Source of the DNA: Rhodopseudomonas pentothenatexigens
GTDB lineage: Bacteria > Pseudomonadota > Alphaproteobacteria > Rhizobiales > Xanthobacteraceae
Reading direction: 5' to 3'
Length of the DNA: 50,834 nucleotides
NCBI RefSeq assembly: GCF_900218015.1
Contig: NZ_UFQQ01000031.1
Coordinates: 1-50,834 of the forward strand
Positions 27,084-36,759 of the stretch are shown in pieces (position 1 is the stretch's first letter; each line of letters begins with the position of its first letter). The translations under genes and the position numbers were made by a program. Under the pieces are notes generated by a model, which was given only the letters and a program-made list of their open reading frames with translations, had not been told where the DNA came from and ran no database searches.

Positions 27084-27916
27084 AATATGTCGCTCCTCCC
27101 ACTATTGATCATCGCGACCACTATGAGGCCTGCGTAAGGCAGACTAGAAATAGGGACATACGGGATATGCTACTGGGCATGACCGACCGTGTGGTATCGG
27201 CTGGTGAAACCTATCGTGCGGCAGCCAGAGCGGGTCGATTGCACACAGTTGAGAAAATGCCAGCCACCACTCATGAGGCAAGGTGTTTGTCAAAAGTGTA
27301 TGACCGCCGTATGGCCGCTCGGGAAGGTAGTGGCCGAGCCGTGTATGACGAAATCAAAGCGTCGATTGCCCGGTGCCCTTATTGCGGTGACGGTGAGGTC
27401 TATGAGCTCGACCATTTTCTCCCACAAAGAGCCTTTCCTGACTTGAATGTTCTGCCAATCAATTTGGTGCCAATTTGCCATCCTTGTAATCATATCAAAC
27501 TTCAGCGAAAGCCTAATGGAGCAAATCGGACCTTTCTTCATCCCTATTTTGATCGATTGCCACAAGATATCCGCTGGCTATTTGCAGAGTTGAAGTCGTT
27601 GGGTAACGGTCCTGTCCTAACTTATCGTGTCGAGCTAGATGAGTCTCAGCATGGAGCGATTGCCCATAGACTCTCGTATCATTTTTATGAACTTCAACTT
27701 GGCCGCCGGTTCAAGGAGGCCTCCGCGACTATTTTGGTTGAGCTAGAGGCTATCCTCGATGAGCATCTTGGCCAATTCGACGCAGCACAAATGGCGGCGC
27801 ACTACAACGATCTCGGGCTGCGCTCTCTTCGGCTCCATGGAAACCGACTAGAGACTGCCGCCTATTTTGCTGCAGCCGAAAACGCGGATTACTGCTCGGG
27901 CAATTATCGAAACTAG
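27080..27916 (+). CDS. ptuB: Septu-type HNH endonuclease PtuB
   Basis: A 278-residue HNH nuclease. The finger is complete: zinc-type cysteines Cys99 and Cys102 (RCPYCGDG), the active-site Asp-His pair D111/H112 (YELDHFLPQ), Asn128 (INLVPICHPCNHIK) and the second Cys pair C133/C136. It probably cleaves nucleic acid when released or licensed by the PtuA ATPase encoded just upstream. Start and stop overlap as ATGA, so the two are likely made together. The length is within the range expected for PtuB. An anti-phage role is inferred from gene pairing, not shown. Confidence 0.82.
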   Translation: MKYVAPPTIDHRDHYEACVRQTRNRDIRDMLLGMTDRVVSAGETYRAAARAGRLHTVEKMPATTHEARCLSKVYDRRMAAREGSGRAVYDEIKASIARCPYCGDGEVYELDHFLPQRAFPDLNVLPINLVPICHPCNHIKLQRKPNGANRTFLHPYFDRLPQDIRWLFAELKSLGNGPVLTYRVELDESQHGAIAHRLSYHFYELQLGRRFKEASATILVELEAILDEHLGQFDAAQMAAHYNDLGLRSLRLHGNRLETAAYFAAAENADYCSGNYRN

Positions 27917-28205
27917 CTCAGCTTGGTTGCAAATCATTCTGGCTGACTAAGTACGCTGATCAAGTGCCTAGAACGCCCGTCTAGCAGGGGGCTGACGGAA
28001 AAAAGATCTGGCGCGGAGTGAAACAGCCGGTAACCGCTTCAGGCTCATAACCCCGGGGGCGGAGGCCCAAATTGTACCATGCCGAAATTACATCGAATAC
28101 AATGACTTAGGGCTTCTTGGGCGGCTTTTCACAGCCCGGTGGATTTCCATCCACGGTAGAAATTTTGTACTTGTTCTGTTCTGTGGAATCGGCCAGCCTT
28201 AAAGA

Positions 28206-30764
28206 ATGCCTCATGCCAGCAGTGTTGCGCTTCTTTGCTCGCTTTTAAACCCGGACAATGATGCTCGGCCGACCTTTCTATTCGGCGCGGGAGCATCCTT
28301 TTCATCCGGAATTCCGCTTGCCGCCGAAGGCGTAAAGAGACTTGCAAAGCAGGCTTACGGAGACCGCGTCTTGGGAGGCAAGACCCTTCCCGAGCAGATC
28401 AAAATGTCGGAGTGGACGGCGTGGCTGCAAGGGCAGAAATGGTTTGTTCGCGGTGACGAACGGCTGGCCGAAAACTTCCCTCTCGTCATCGAACATGAGC
28501 TATGGCCAGAGGCATATCGCCGTACAGCTTTGATGGACCTTGTTTCGTTGAAACAAGAGCTTGGCCCCGGCTATCGGGCGATGGCGGAACTAGTGCTGCG
28601 TGGCCTTGCTGGCACCATCTTGACCACCAACTTCGATATTTGTCTTCCCAAAGCTTTGAACGATAAACAGCCGCACATCCGGCATGTTGCGGAGGTCAAT
28701 CGCGCATCGGGTGACTTCAATGAATTTTCTCCATTTGCTCGGGCGCAGATCGTATGGCTCCACGGCAAGACCGAGCAATACACCGACCGTAACTTGATCA
28801 GCGAAACGCAGGTCCTTGATCCTGCGCTGGTTCAGAAACTCATCCCGCTTCTTGAGTCAACGCCGCTTGTGGTTGTCGGCTATCGGGGAGCCGAACCATC
28901 AATCACCAGTTCGCTGCTCGGGCCAGACACCGGACTCAAATTCCGGCATGGAGTCTTTTGGTGCCACCGCGCAGGCGACAAAGCACATCCGAACGTTGAT
29001 GCTTTGGCGCAGCGTCTTGGCCAAAACTTCCAATACCTAGAGATCGATGGCTTTGATGAGTTGTTCTGTGACCTGAACCGCGAAATGGCTGGCTTGCAGC
29101 GCTTCAGTCTGCCTTCTGCCGATGCGCCAGCCAAGCAGTTCGACGATCAGCCCATTACCGATGCCACGTGGGCCGATATTGATGCTGATCTTGCCCTAAC
29201 GACTTTGCGGCAATACTGCGCCAAATTGGAGCGTGGTGCTATCGATTCAATGCAATTGAAGCCTCTGATGCGCGAGCTGGGCCTTTTGATCGGCGCGAAG
29301 GGCCAGGAAAGCCCCAGCGCTGCGTGCGTGCTATTGTTCGGACGAGCTCCTGGGCGCTTTTTCCCCCATAGCGTGATTGCAGCGACCGTCGCCGATAAGA
29401 AGCGACGCATCTTTGCGGGCAACCTAATCGGTCAGTACAAGGCCGTGCTGGAATGGTTTGAGCAGGAGCAGGTCAATCCATCTATCAAGGTCAAAGGGCG
29501 TCGTCAGCACGAGACCCGTACCGCTTACTCCGAGCGCTCGTTGGTTGAGCTCCTTGTCAATATGATTGTCCACCGCGACTATTCAATCGCAAAACCATCG
29601 CAGATTAATGTCGTTCCTAACCACTCGGTTCGTTTCGTAAACCCGGGCGCTACTCTTCCTGCGGCGGCAGGTCGCCTTAGGCTGGGGCCGGACGGGGTGT
29701 TCGCGCCGGTGCCGCAGTTCAGTGACCTGCGCAACCGTGCATTGTGCGACGTATTCTTTGGCATCAGCGCCATGGAACGGGCGGGGACGGGCCTTACCGA
29801 CACATGCGAATTGGCTGCCGAATTGGGAGGTGCCGCTACCTTCGCTTATCCGCCGGGACAAGATAGCTTTGTAGCGCAATTGTTTCGCATCGAAGCCTCT
29901 GCCGGATCTACGACGGTCGCGAAGGATACACGCCCCGTCGGTACTTACGTTCTGAACCTTCTGCCGTTTGTTGCGACCCCTCAAGCAATCACACATATCG
30001 TACTCAATGTCACTCGCTGGGATGAGCTCGAGAAGAAAGTGCCGCTTGCCGAGGCCGGTACATTCGTTTTTGAGTGGCGGACTGGCGACCTTTGGAGCTT
30101 TATGCCTGAGGTATTAGTGAACACCCTGTTCGCTCCGGTCGCCAAAGGTCCAGCACGGAAGATCCCGTTGTGCGAAGTCGAAAATGACCGCGTTCTGCAA
30201 GCAAAGTTTTCGTGGTTGACCCGCCGACACTTCGAGGATCACCTCAGACTGTTCGAAGCGCGGGGGCTTATCATAGAGAAAGACAAGAACGGCCATCCTG
30301 CAAGGCGTGCTTACTTCACTGCGCTTAAGGGAGGTAACCGCACGATCATCTACGACACGCCAAATCGGAGGGGGGTGCGCCGCGACGTGGTGAAGCGCCG
30401 CGGTGAAGATCACAGGGCGTGGTTCGAATGCGAAGGGTTTGGCTACGAAGTCGTCAGACAAGCCAACGTCTGGGGAATCCGTATCAAGCCATTTTACATG
30501 TTTGCAAAGCGCGACGGCGTCACCCCGTTGCCGGGCTATATGCGCACGAGCAAAGCGACCCGCCGTATTAAGTTTGATCGCAATGCCAATGTGGAGAGCG
30601 ATCTCTCGTTTTGGGCACGCTTTCTTTCGCAAGGATCTCAGGTCATCAACATCGGCAACCGCTTCGTCGACGATCTTCTGATTGAAGGGAGATTTTTTAC
30701 CCTCGATGTTCAGGAAGGAGGATTGGCCGATGGCTTTGCCACTCAAGATCGACGTACTGCCTGA
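28206..30764 (+). CDS. SIR2 - RecG/DHS-like - APAZ-type partner of short Argonaute
   Basis: An 852-residue protein with three parts. Residues ~20-290 are a SIR2-like NADase: GAGAS at 27-31, TTNFD at 140-144, catalytic-type His in WLHG (186) and VVGYRG near 223-228. Residues ~335-565 match the RecG-like COG2865/DHS group: LLFGRAPGRFFP, VELLVNMIVHRDYS (456-460), FVNPG and MERAGTGL. The last ~280 residues should be the APAZ region that binds Argonaute, judged from position. The gene overlaps the short Argonaute gene by 35 nt. In SPARSA systems the SIR2-APAZ/pAgo complex depletes NAD(P)+ after guide-directed recognition of invader DNA. The usual partner is ~450-600 residues, so the middle module is extra. 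The upstream 289-bp gap holds a 6-bp hairpin (28139-28154). The ribosome site is weak (AAAGA). Confidence 0.82.
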   Translation: MPHASSVALLCSLLNPDNDARPTFLFGAGASFSSGIPLAAEGVKRLAKQAYGDRVLGGKTLPEQIKMSEWTAWLQGQKWFVRGDERLAENFPLVIEHELWPEAYRRTALMDLVSLKQELGPGYRAMAELVLRGLAGTILTTNFDICLPKALNDKQPHIRHVAEVNRASGDFNEFSPFARAQIVWLHGKTEQYTDRNLISETQVLDPALVQKLIPLLESTPLVVVGYRGAEPSITSSLLGPDTGLKFRHGVFWCHRAGDKAHPNVDALAQRLGQNFQYLEIDGFDELFCDLNREMAGLQRFSLPSADAPAKQFDDQPITDATWADIDADLALTTLRQYCAKLERGAIDSMQLKPLMRELGLLIGAKGQESPSAACVLLFGRAPGRFFPHSVIAATVADKKRRIFAGNLIGQYKAVLEWFEQEQVNPSIKVKGRRQHETRTAYSERSLVELLVNMIVHRDYSIAKPSQINVVPNHSVRFVNPGATLPAAAGRLRLGPDGVFAPVPQFSDLRNRALCDVFFGISAMERAGTGLTDTCELAAELGGAATFAYPPGQDSFVAQLFRIEASAGSTTVAKDTRPVGTYVLNLLPFVATPQAITHIVLNVTRWDELEKKVPLAEAGTFVFEWRTGDLWSFMPEVLVNTLFAPVAKGPARKIPLCEVENDRVLQAKFSWLTRRHFEDHLRLFEARGLIIEKDKNGHPARRAYFTALKGGNRTIIYDTPNRRGVRRDVVKRRGEDHRAWFECEGFGYEVVRQANVWGIRIKPFYMFAKRDGVTPLPGYMRTSKATRRIKFDRNANVESDLSFWARFLSQGSQVINIGNRFVDDLLIEGRFFTLDVQEGGLADGFATQDRRTA

Positions 30765-32232
30765 ACCCGAACTCGAATTTGCCAATGCTACACGCGACGT
30801 TGACCCGCGTCGTGGTCTTAGCACGAATGGCCCCGTCGACAATCGCGGTTTGCGAACGATCCGACTTGGCCTCGTGGGTCTGCCCGATGATATCGAGGCC
30901 GCGCGTGCTTGGCTAAACCGCCTCACACATTTTCTGCCCGCTTTCGAAGGAAATTCCAACCGCTTCCGGGATTGGCCAGGGCTGGAAGCGGCACTGAATT
31001 GCAATTTTTTTATCGACCAACAATTCGAGCGACCAGTCGAACCAGGTATATACAACACGCTTTTCAAGGATGCCTTGACCGGAAAATCTTTCAATGAACT
31101 TGTTGAGCTCTTCGATGGTCGGGTCAGTAGCCTTTTCGGCGACGATGCGCCTGATTGTATCGTGGTTTGTATTAAGCCTGAGCTCGGCGATCTTCGCGTG
31201 GCGAATCCCGGTCTTACTCCGGAGGAGCGCAAGGCGCTGGAGGTGTTGCGTGCGGAGGAGGAGAGCGACCAGCTCGCATTGTTCCAGCCGTCCCCCGACG
31301 AACTGAAGGCGGCTGAAGCACTCTATACGATGGCGGATGACTTGCTTTTCCGTACATTTTACCGTGCTATCAAAGCGCGGACCATGGTTCACGATGAAGC
31401 CATACCCATCCAGATTCTCCGTCGTGACACCCTGGATCGCCCCGACGACAAGGGACAGAGTCACGCCACACGTGCATGGAATTTTGCGACATGCCTTTAC
31501 TACAAAGCTCGCGGCATTCCTTGGCGACCGACCGACCTTCCAAAAAACGTTTGTTTCGTTGGAGTGTCGTTCCACCATATGAAGAAGCGGAGCGGACATC
31601 TAGTCTACGCAAGCGTGGCTCAGGCTTACTCGACAGATGTTCAGCCCTTTGCTTTGAAAGGGTCCAACATCGATCATGACCAACGCCGCGACCGCCAGCC
31701 TTACCTGAACGAAGGGCAGGCGATGGGTTTGCTTGAGGATGTCCTAAATCAGTACCACGACCGCGCAGGCGTCATGCCAGACCGCGTCGTAATTCATAAG
31801 ACAACAGGTTTCCAGCCAGAAGAGCTCGACGGGTTCAAGAAGGCGGCGAAGAGCCGGGTGTCGACGGTTGATTACGTGTGGATACGCTCCACCCCGTTCC
31901 GAATGGTTCGAAAAGGCTTTGAAGAGCCGTGGCGTGGAACACTCTGCACGCTTATGGATCAATCATATCTTTTCACGGGCGGTTATGTGCCGTGGTGGAA
32001 CGAGTATCCCGGGATGCATATTCCCGCTCCCGTTGAGATCGGAAGTGCCCTTCCCACGAACATGAAGGAGCGCTCGAAAGAAATCCTCACCCTGACCAAG
32101 ATGAATTGGAATTCGAGCGACGGCATCGCACGTCTTCCCATTACCCTCTTGTTCGCGCGGCGGGTCGGCGAACTGATGTGCGAGTTGTCGGACAATGCGA
32201 CGCCTAAGCCATCTTATCGATTTTATATATGA
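30730..32232 (+). CDS. Short prokaryotic Argonaute (MID-PIWI), catalytically inactive type
   Basis: A 500-residue short pAgo containing only MID and PIWI lobes. ATG 30730 is set by a strong AGGAAGGAGGA site seven nt upstream; the coding region starts inside the 3' end of the SIR2 gene. PIWI landmarks are NVCFVGVSFHH (272-282), PDRVVIHKTTGF, TGGYVPWWNEYPG and the terminal segment ILTLTKMNWNSSDG followed by LPITLLFARRVGEL. Where slicing Argonautes carry the first catalytic Asp (VGID), this has Ser280, and the RDG-type site is HKTTG, so it should not cut targets. It presumably binds a guide and target nucleic acid and switches on the attached SIR2 effector. Gene order and overlap match SPARSA loci. 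Confidence 0.85.
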   Translation: MALPLKIDVLPEPELEFANATRDVDPRRGLSTNGPVDNRGLRTIRLGLVGLPDDIEAARAWLNRLTHFLPAFEGNSNRFRDWPGLEAALNCNFFIDQQFERPVEPGIYNTLFKDALTGKSFNELVELFDGRVSSLFGDDAPDCIVVCIKPELGDLRVANPGLTPEERKALEVLRAEEESDQLALFQPSPDELKAAEALYTMADDLLFRTFYRAIKARTMVHDEAIPIQILRRDTLDRPDDKGQSHATRAWNFATCLYYKARGIPWRPTDLPKNVCFVGVSFHHMKKRSGHLVYASVAQAYSTDVQPFALKGSNIDHDQRRDRQPYLNEGQAMGLLEDVLNQYHDRAGVMPDRVVIHKTTGFQPEELDGFKKAAKSRVSTVDYVWIRSTPFRMVRKGFEEPWRGTLCTLMDQSYLFTGGYVPWWNEYPGMHIPAPVEIGSALPTNMKERSKEILTLTKMNWNSSDGIARLPITLLFARRVGELMCELSDNATPKPSYRFYI

Positions 32233-32290
32233 ACGATTTTGGACCGCAGAGTCGCGTCGTCTGCTGGGATGCAGATGTGATTGGTGCTAA

Positions 32291-34582
32291 ATGGCTTACT
32301 CATTCGAAAATCTGTCACATGCTGATTTTGAAGACTTGGCGAGGGATCTTCTAGGTCAAGAAACGGGAGTCCGATTCGAAGGTTTTAGCGCGGGGCCCGA
32401 TGGGGGCATCGATGGGCGGCATGCAACCGCAGACAAGCTGACTATATTACAAGCAAAGCATTATGCGGGATCGCCATTTTCTGCGCTGAAGAGTGCAATG
32501 GCTAAATCCCGTCCGTGTATCGATGTGTTGAAGCCGAGCCGCTATCTACTCGCAACAAGCAGAGCGCTTACACCAGCAAACAAGGCGTCGCTCGCAAGGG
32601 AGATTGGTCCATGGTTGCAGTCACAGGCCGACATTTTCGGTCCAACTGAGATAAACGATCTCCTTCGTAAGTTTCCGGAGATCGCAAAGGCGAATCTCAA
32701 ACTATGGCTATCTGGCACCGCTGTGCTCGAACGAATTGTTCATGCTGCGGCTCACGCATTCACTGTGGTCACGAGAGAGGAGATTGAATCGAAACTCAAG
32801 GTCTACGCGCCAAATCCAAGCTTTACTGCCGCCCGGGACAAGCTCGAGCAAGGCCACGTAGTTATTATTTCAGGGCCACCAGGCGTTGGGAAGACAACAT
32901 TGGCCGAAATGCTTTCTTACGCATACATATCCGATGGATGGACTTACGTCGCAATTCGTAGTCTGAACGACGGATTTGCGAAACTGGATGACAGAACAAA
33001 GCAGATTTTCTTTTTTGATGATTTTCTAGGAACTGCGGCTCTTGATACGCGAGCGTTGGCCTCGAATGATTCCGATTTAACGCGCTTCTTGAAACGCGTT
33101 CGCGCGTCAAGCAATGCAAGGTTTGTGTTGACGACGCGCGCTCCAATTTTTGAAGAGGCACGAAGAATTTCAGAACACCTCGCAGACCAAAGGCTAGATA
33201 TCGCGAAATATGTGCTGGATGTGGGGGTGTACACGCGACGGATTAGAGCTCGCATACTGTATAATCACTTGGCGATCTCAGGCGTTTCGCAGGAGCACAT
33301 TGTTGCGCTGTGGCAGTCTCATGCAGTTCCACTGATTGTAGACCACAAGAATTATAATCCTCGCATTATCGAGGCCATGACTGACGGGCCTCAAATGCGC
33401 GACGTGACACCAGCTAGTTACGGTGCGGAATTCCTCAAGGCGCTCGACAATCCTAGCCGCATTTGGGATGTCTCATTTCGCAAGCACATTCCAGAAATGT
33501 GCCGCCACCTACTATACGCTCTCTTTTTCTGTTCAGATTACGGTGTCTCGCTCGATGAACTGCGGGTAGCGTTCGATGCCCTGCACCAGCTGCTGGCATC
33601 AAAGTATTCCACGCCCCACGGGCCGAAGGATTTCGAGGAGGCGGTCAGAATACTCGAAGGTGGATACATAAACATCAATGGCAAGACCGTGACATTCATA
33701 AATCCCTCATTGAGGGACTTCCTCACGGATTACATCGATAGTCCCGAGCTTGTTGAAGACCTTGCAGAGGCAGCCCAAAAGGCCGACTGGTCAAAACGAG
33801 TTTCAGACCACATCAAAGCGAAACGTCTTTGGCGAGAGACATCCTGTAAGCGCGGTTATACGGCGTTCATTTCAGTCGCTCGTCGCTTCACGATATTGCC
33901 TGAGATGAAGAAAAACGAGGATCGTGAAGGGGTATGGTCCTACTATGATCTTAGCTTTGGCGGCCGCATCGAATTGTTGCTGGAGTGGTCTAAAGAGAGC
34001 GACAATGCCGTGTTTGTGCAGATTGCAACTGAAATAGCCGCCAATCCCTCCCGACGCTTCGATGCGTGGCGTGATGGGCAGAGGCTCGTTTCTCTTATCA
34101 TTCGCCTTCAGGATGGCGCGGAGTATGGCTCTCTGAAGGGTGCCGAAAAGCTTCGAACAGCGATCGAAGATCAGCTTGTCACAATGTTAAACGGCTACAT
34201 CGTCCCGGACGACTTGGATAGCATTCTGGACTCGATGGAGGGTTATGAACAGGTTCTTGGCGATCGAGTCAGAACGGCTTTAAGCGATGCCATGCGCGCG
34301 CAGTTCGAGCGCTTGGATTCGTTAATCGAAGACGTAGATAACGAAAGCACGCTAGACGACCACATTAAGGCAATACGACGGTTCGCACCGCTCGTCGGAG
34401 TCAAAGACGACGTGTTGGTACGTGCTGTGGCGACTATTGAGCTTAAGAAGTCCGAGATTGAAGAGGTATCAAGTGCTGCGGAATCGCCAACGTTTCCTGC
34501 AAGCATCCGACGTGAGAGTGACAAGTTTGATGATCAGGCTCTTGAAGATCTGTTCGCACCCCTTGTTTACGGCCTCCGTTGA
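32291..34582 (+). CDS. Mrr-type nuclease fused to a STAND NTPase (Avs-like defence protein)
   Basis: 763 residues. The N-terminal ~130 residues are an Mrr-like restriction-endonuclease domain: FEDLARDLLG, then GPDGGIDGRH (D41) and ILQAKHY (Q54, K56), the D-(E/Q)xK catalytic set. Next is a STAND-class P-loop NTPase, probably nSTAND3: Walker A GPPGVGKT (195-202), Walker B IFFFDDFLG (239-247), sensor-like RFVLTTRAP and a helical winged domain. The C-terminal ~250 residues are helical, as in STAND sensor arms. Such proteins sense a phage component, oligomerise and activate the nuclease; Avs proteins are the known examples. The start at ATG 32291 lacks a clear ribosome site. It lies 58 nt after the Argonaute gene on the same strand, but nothing shows they act together. 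Confidence 0.78.
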   Translation: MAYSFENLSHADFEDLARDLLGQETGVRFEGFSAGPDGGIDGRHATADKLTILQAKHYAGSPFSALKSAMAKSRPCIDVLKPSRYLLATSRALTPANKASLAREIGPWLQSQADIFGPTEINDLLRKFPEIAKANLKLWLSGTAVLERIVHAAAHAFTVVTREEIESKLKVYAPNPSFTAARDKLEQGHVVIISGPPGVGKTTLAEMLSYAYISDGWTYVAIRSLNDGFAKLDDRTKQIFFFDDFLGTAALDTRALASNDSDLTRFLKRVRASSNARFVLTTRAPIFEEARRISEHLADQRLDIAKYVLDVGVYTRRIRARILYNHLAISGVSQEHIVALWQSHAVPLIVDHKNYNPRIIEAMTDGPQMRDVTPASYGAEFLKALDNPSRIWDVSFRKHIPEMCRHLLYALFFCSDYGVSLDELRVAFDALHQLLASKYSTPHGPKDFEEAVRILEGGYININGKTVTFINPSLRDFLTDYIDSPELVEDLAEAAQKADWSKRVSDHIKAKRLWRETSCKRGYTAFISVARRFTILPEMKKNEDREGVWSYYDLSFGGRIELLLEWSKESDNAVFVQIATEIAANPSRRFDAWRDGQRLVSLIIRLQDGAEYGSLKGAEKLRTAIEDQLVTMLNGYIVPDDLDSILDSMEGYEQVLGDRVRTALSDAMRAQFERLDSLIEDVDNESTLDDHIKAIRRFAPLVGVKDDVLVRAVATIELKKSEIEEVSSAAESPTFPASIRRESDKFDDQALEDLFAPLVYGLR

Positions 34583-34958
34583 TCGCAATGGGCTCGTAAT
34601 AATTCGATCCGGCTACGCGGTCGCCGTGGATAGCACTAGCTATCTTATCGTCCGCGATATCACCTATTTAAATTCGAACCTTGCGCTTCAGTGGGGTGCG
34701 TTTGTCACGGCGCTTGTTTACGTTACACCGGAAACGGTGAAGCAGCAGAATCATCAGGTCTACTTTGCCGGATCGCACCCCTACGATATTGATGGAAGCA
34801 AGATCACCAATATCGGTGGCGGAGGAGAGGCGGTCATTTCACTTAACCCGGCTTCCGCAGACGTAGTGGTTCAGCGCCAGTTCTCGAACAAGCTGATCGT
34901 GGGCGGGCAAATGGTGGACTATGCCGTCACACCGCAGGATGTGAAACTGCCGATGTGA
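34530..34958 (+). CDS. Small hypothetical protein overlapping the STAND gene
   Basis: A frame of up to 142 codons whose last ~110 residues look protein-like and beta-rich (SYLIVRDITYLNSNLALQWG, QVYFAGSHPYDIDGSKI, LIVGGQMVDYAVTPQDV). The start is uncertain: ATG 34530 overlaps the STAND gene by 53 nt, while GTG 34626 avoids overlap and gives 110 residues. I do not recognise a family. Its position directly behind the STAND nuclease suggests a dedicated accessory, regulator or immunity partner, but it may be independent cargo. Confidence 0.5.
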   Translation: MIRLLKICSHPLFTASVDRNGLVIIRSGYAVAVDSTSYLIVRDITYLNSNLALQWGAFVTALVYVTPETVKQQNHQVYFAGSHPYDIDGSKITNIGGGGEAVISLNPASADVVVQRQFSNKLIVGGQMVDYAVTPQDVKLPM

Positions 34959-35025
34959 TCAAAGGGCTCTGGGGCGTATGCCGTGCGGCACGCTTCCATC
35001 GCAAGTGTCATGCTTGTTGGGGTTC

Positions 35026-36759
35026 TTAGAACGATGCCGCCCGAAGTGAATTGGCCCCGAACCAGTTTGCCAACGTACCCAAGGCGGTGTCCGACAGCTT
35101 TTGAGTAAAAAGAAGCGCTAGGCGTCTCCGAGGCCTGGAACAGGCGACATAGAATAGATTGCGATTTCGCTCAAACATTGCCGCTTTCGCCGCTGGTACT
35201 TGTCCCGTCCCGGCTAGCTCCAGCATCTCCCCAAAATTGTATTGGTTCCATCCCCGACCAATTACCACCAGCACGTTCTCGAATTCGGCTCCCTTTACAC
35301 CGTGTTTCGTCTCAAATGGGGAGTGGCCGTCGAGATACTTGCGCAAGGCCTTGACCTCGACATACGGAACATCACGAAACTTCATCCACTCGATCAAAGC
35401 GGGAGCCGCTTCAGTAGCCGACGTCGGATCGAATGATTTTGCCTCGTCGTCCCGTTCGACTATCCCGTCCGGCAGCCTTGGATGCCTTGTCGTTCGCAGA
35501 TGATCGACGACCTGTCCAACGGTCCCGTGCTGACGAATCTCGTTCAAGGAATTCATTGCGCCAAACCACGCGACCTTGTCGGACCTTTTGCGAACGAGCG
35601 GGACCGCGCCCCCGAGAGCTGCAAACATCGCGCCGTACCGCTTCTCCGAGAACGCTTCTGCCGCAGGCTCAAGTACGTCAACAAGGAAGGCAACAAGGGG
35701 ATGCTCCTTCTTCGTGAACGCTTCGTTGTATCGGAACGTGCTTGGCAGAGTTGGATACCCTTGCTCGGTGGCCAGAGAACGGTGCGTAAGCATCAGAATT
35801 TTCGTCTTCTCTGGTGAAAAATCCCATCCGCTTTCGGAAAGCGCGCCTTTTGCTCGTTCGAGAAAGCTATGAGCGATTTCGGAGGGCAGATCGCCACCCC
35901 AATGCGCGCCCGTTTGGCGAGGTCCGCTCCATGCATTGCTGTGAATGACCCTGACGTCTCCCACGTCTTCGGGGTTTTCCACGAACTGCGGCAGCTCAGG
36001 GCGAATTCTGTTTAGACAATCGACGATCGTGCTTACCGATCGAAAGTTTGCCTTCTTTCCGATCTCTTTGACAGCAGGGTGCTCGATGCTTCCGCATCCA
36101 TTCCCATAAATCTTCTGCCAATGATCACCGAAGAATCCAAAAAGCGGCGCGCCAGCCTTCCCCAGGAAATGTTCCTTGATAGCGGCGATCCAGTTGGCGT
36201 CTGTGTCCTGATACTCGTCGATGAGTATGATCGGAAACCGATCGGCCATTAGCTTCCTGAATTTGCTGTTGGCCATCAATTCAATTGTGAGTGGTAGAAT
36301 ATCGTCGTGATGTAGGGAGACCTGCTTCTCTTTGATGGATCGATGACCTAAACTGTACTCGATACTGCGATCTCCCAGATCGCCAAACTCCGCAATCCGA
36401 TCTTGCCACGCGGGCATTTGTTGAACGAGCAGTCTAAGTTGCTTTTGAAAGCCTTGAATCAGCGACCAGCAAAATGCGTGGTTTGTCTCGCAATAGATAA
36501 TCGGACTGCGATCAGTGCGTGACTCGATCTCGTCTTTTGCGACATTCGTAAATGTGATGCACGCGATCTGCTGATTACGCCGCGGAAGTGACCGCCTGTG
36601 TCTCTCGATCAGAAAGGTAAGTGCCTTGACAAGCGAATATGTCTTACCCGCGCCAGCCCCGGCCTCAAGCCGGAAGCTCTGGCCTCCTTCAAGGCATGCA
36701 TACATGCTTTCAAGCGCCTGTCGGCTTGCAAACGATGCAGGCGATTCCGTTTCAGGCAT
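35026..36759 (-). CDS. gajB: Gabija UvrD-like helicase GajB
   Basis: A 577-residue superfamily 1A helicase: Walker A EAGAGAGKTYSLV (residues ~32-44), motif Ia IACITFTNVAKDEI, Walker B with DExx-type IILIDEYQDTD (near 175-183), motif III FFGDHWQKIYG, and C-terminal motifs GVKGAEFENVLVV and NLFYVACSRPRRRLALL with the arginine finger. It lies downstream of and overlaps gajA by 8 nt on the same strand, the standard Gabija order. In Gabija, GajB is thought to sense DNA ends or ssDNA and turn over nucleotides, relieving NTP inhibition of the GajA nuclease. Its length is close to that of characterised GajB proteins. Confidence 0.88.
   Translation of the reverse strand: MPETESPASFASRQALESMYACLEGGQSFRLEAGAGAGKTYSLVKALTFLIERHRRSLPRRNQQIACITFTNVAKDEIESRTDRSPIIYCETNHAFCWSLIQGFQKQLRLLVQQMPAWQDRIAEFGDLGDRSIEYSLGHRSIKEKQVSLHHDDILPLTIELMANSKFRKLMADRFPIILIDEYQDTDANWIAAIKEHFLGKAGAPLFGFFGDHWQKIYGNGCGSIEHPAVKEIGKKANFRSVSTIVDCLNRIRPELPQFVENPEDVGDVRVIHSNAWSGPRQTGAHWGGDLPSEIAHSFLERAKGALSESGWDFSPEKTKILMLTHRSLATEQGYPTLPSTFRYNEAFTKKEHPLVAFLVDVLEPAAEAFSEKRYGAMFAALGGAVPLVRKRSDKVAWFGAMNSLNEIRQHGTVGQVVDHLRTTRHPRLPDGIVERDDEAKSFDPTSATEAAPALIEWMKFRDVPYVEVKALRKYLDGHSPFETKHGVKGAEFENVLVVIGRGWNQYNFGEMLELAGTGQVPAAKAAMFERNRNLFYVACSRPRRRLALLFTQKLSDTALGTLANWFGANSLRAASF

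Noticed and set aside
30730-32232. A DNA-cutting (long-type) Argonaute.
   Set aside because: No PAZ domain, a length of only 500 residues, and catalytic acids replaced by Ser and Thr.
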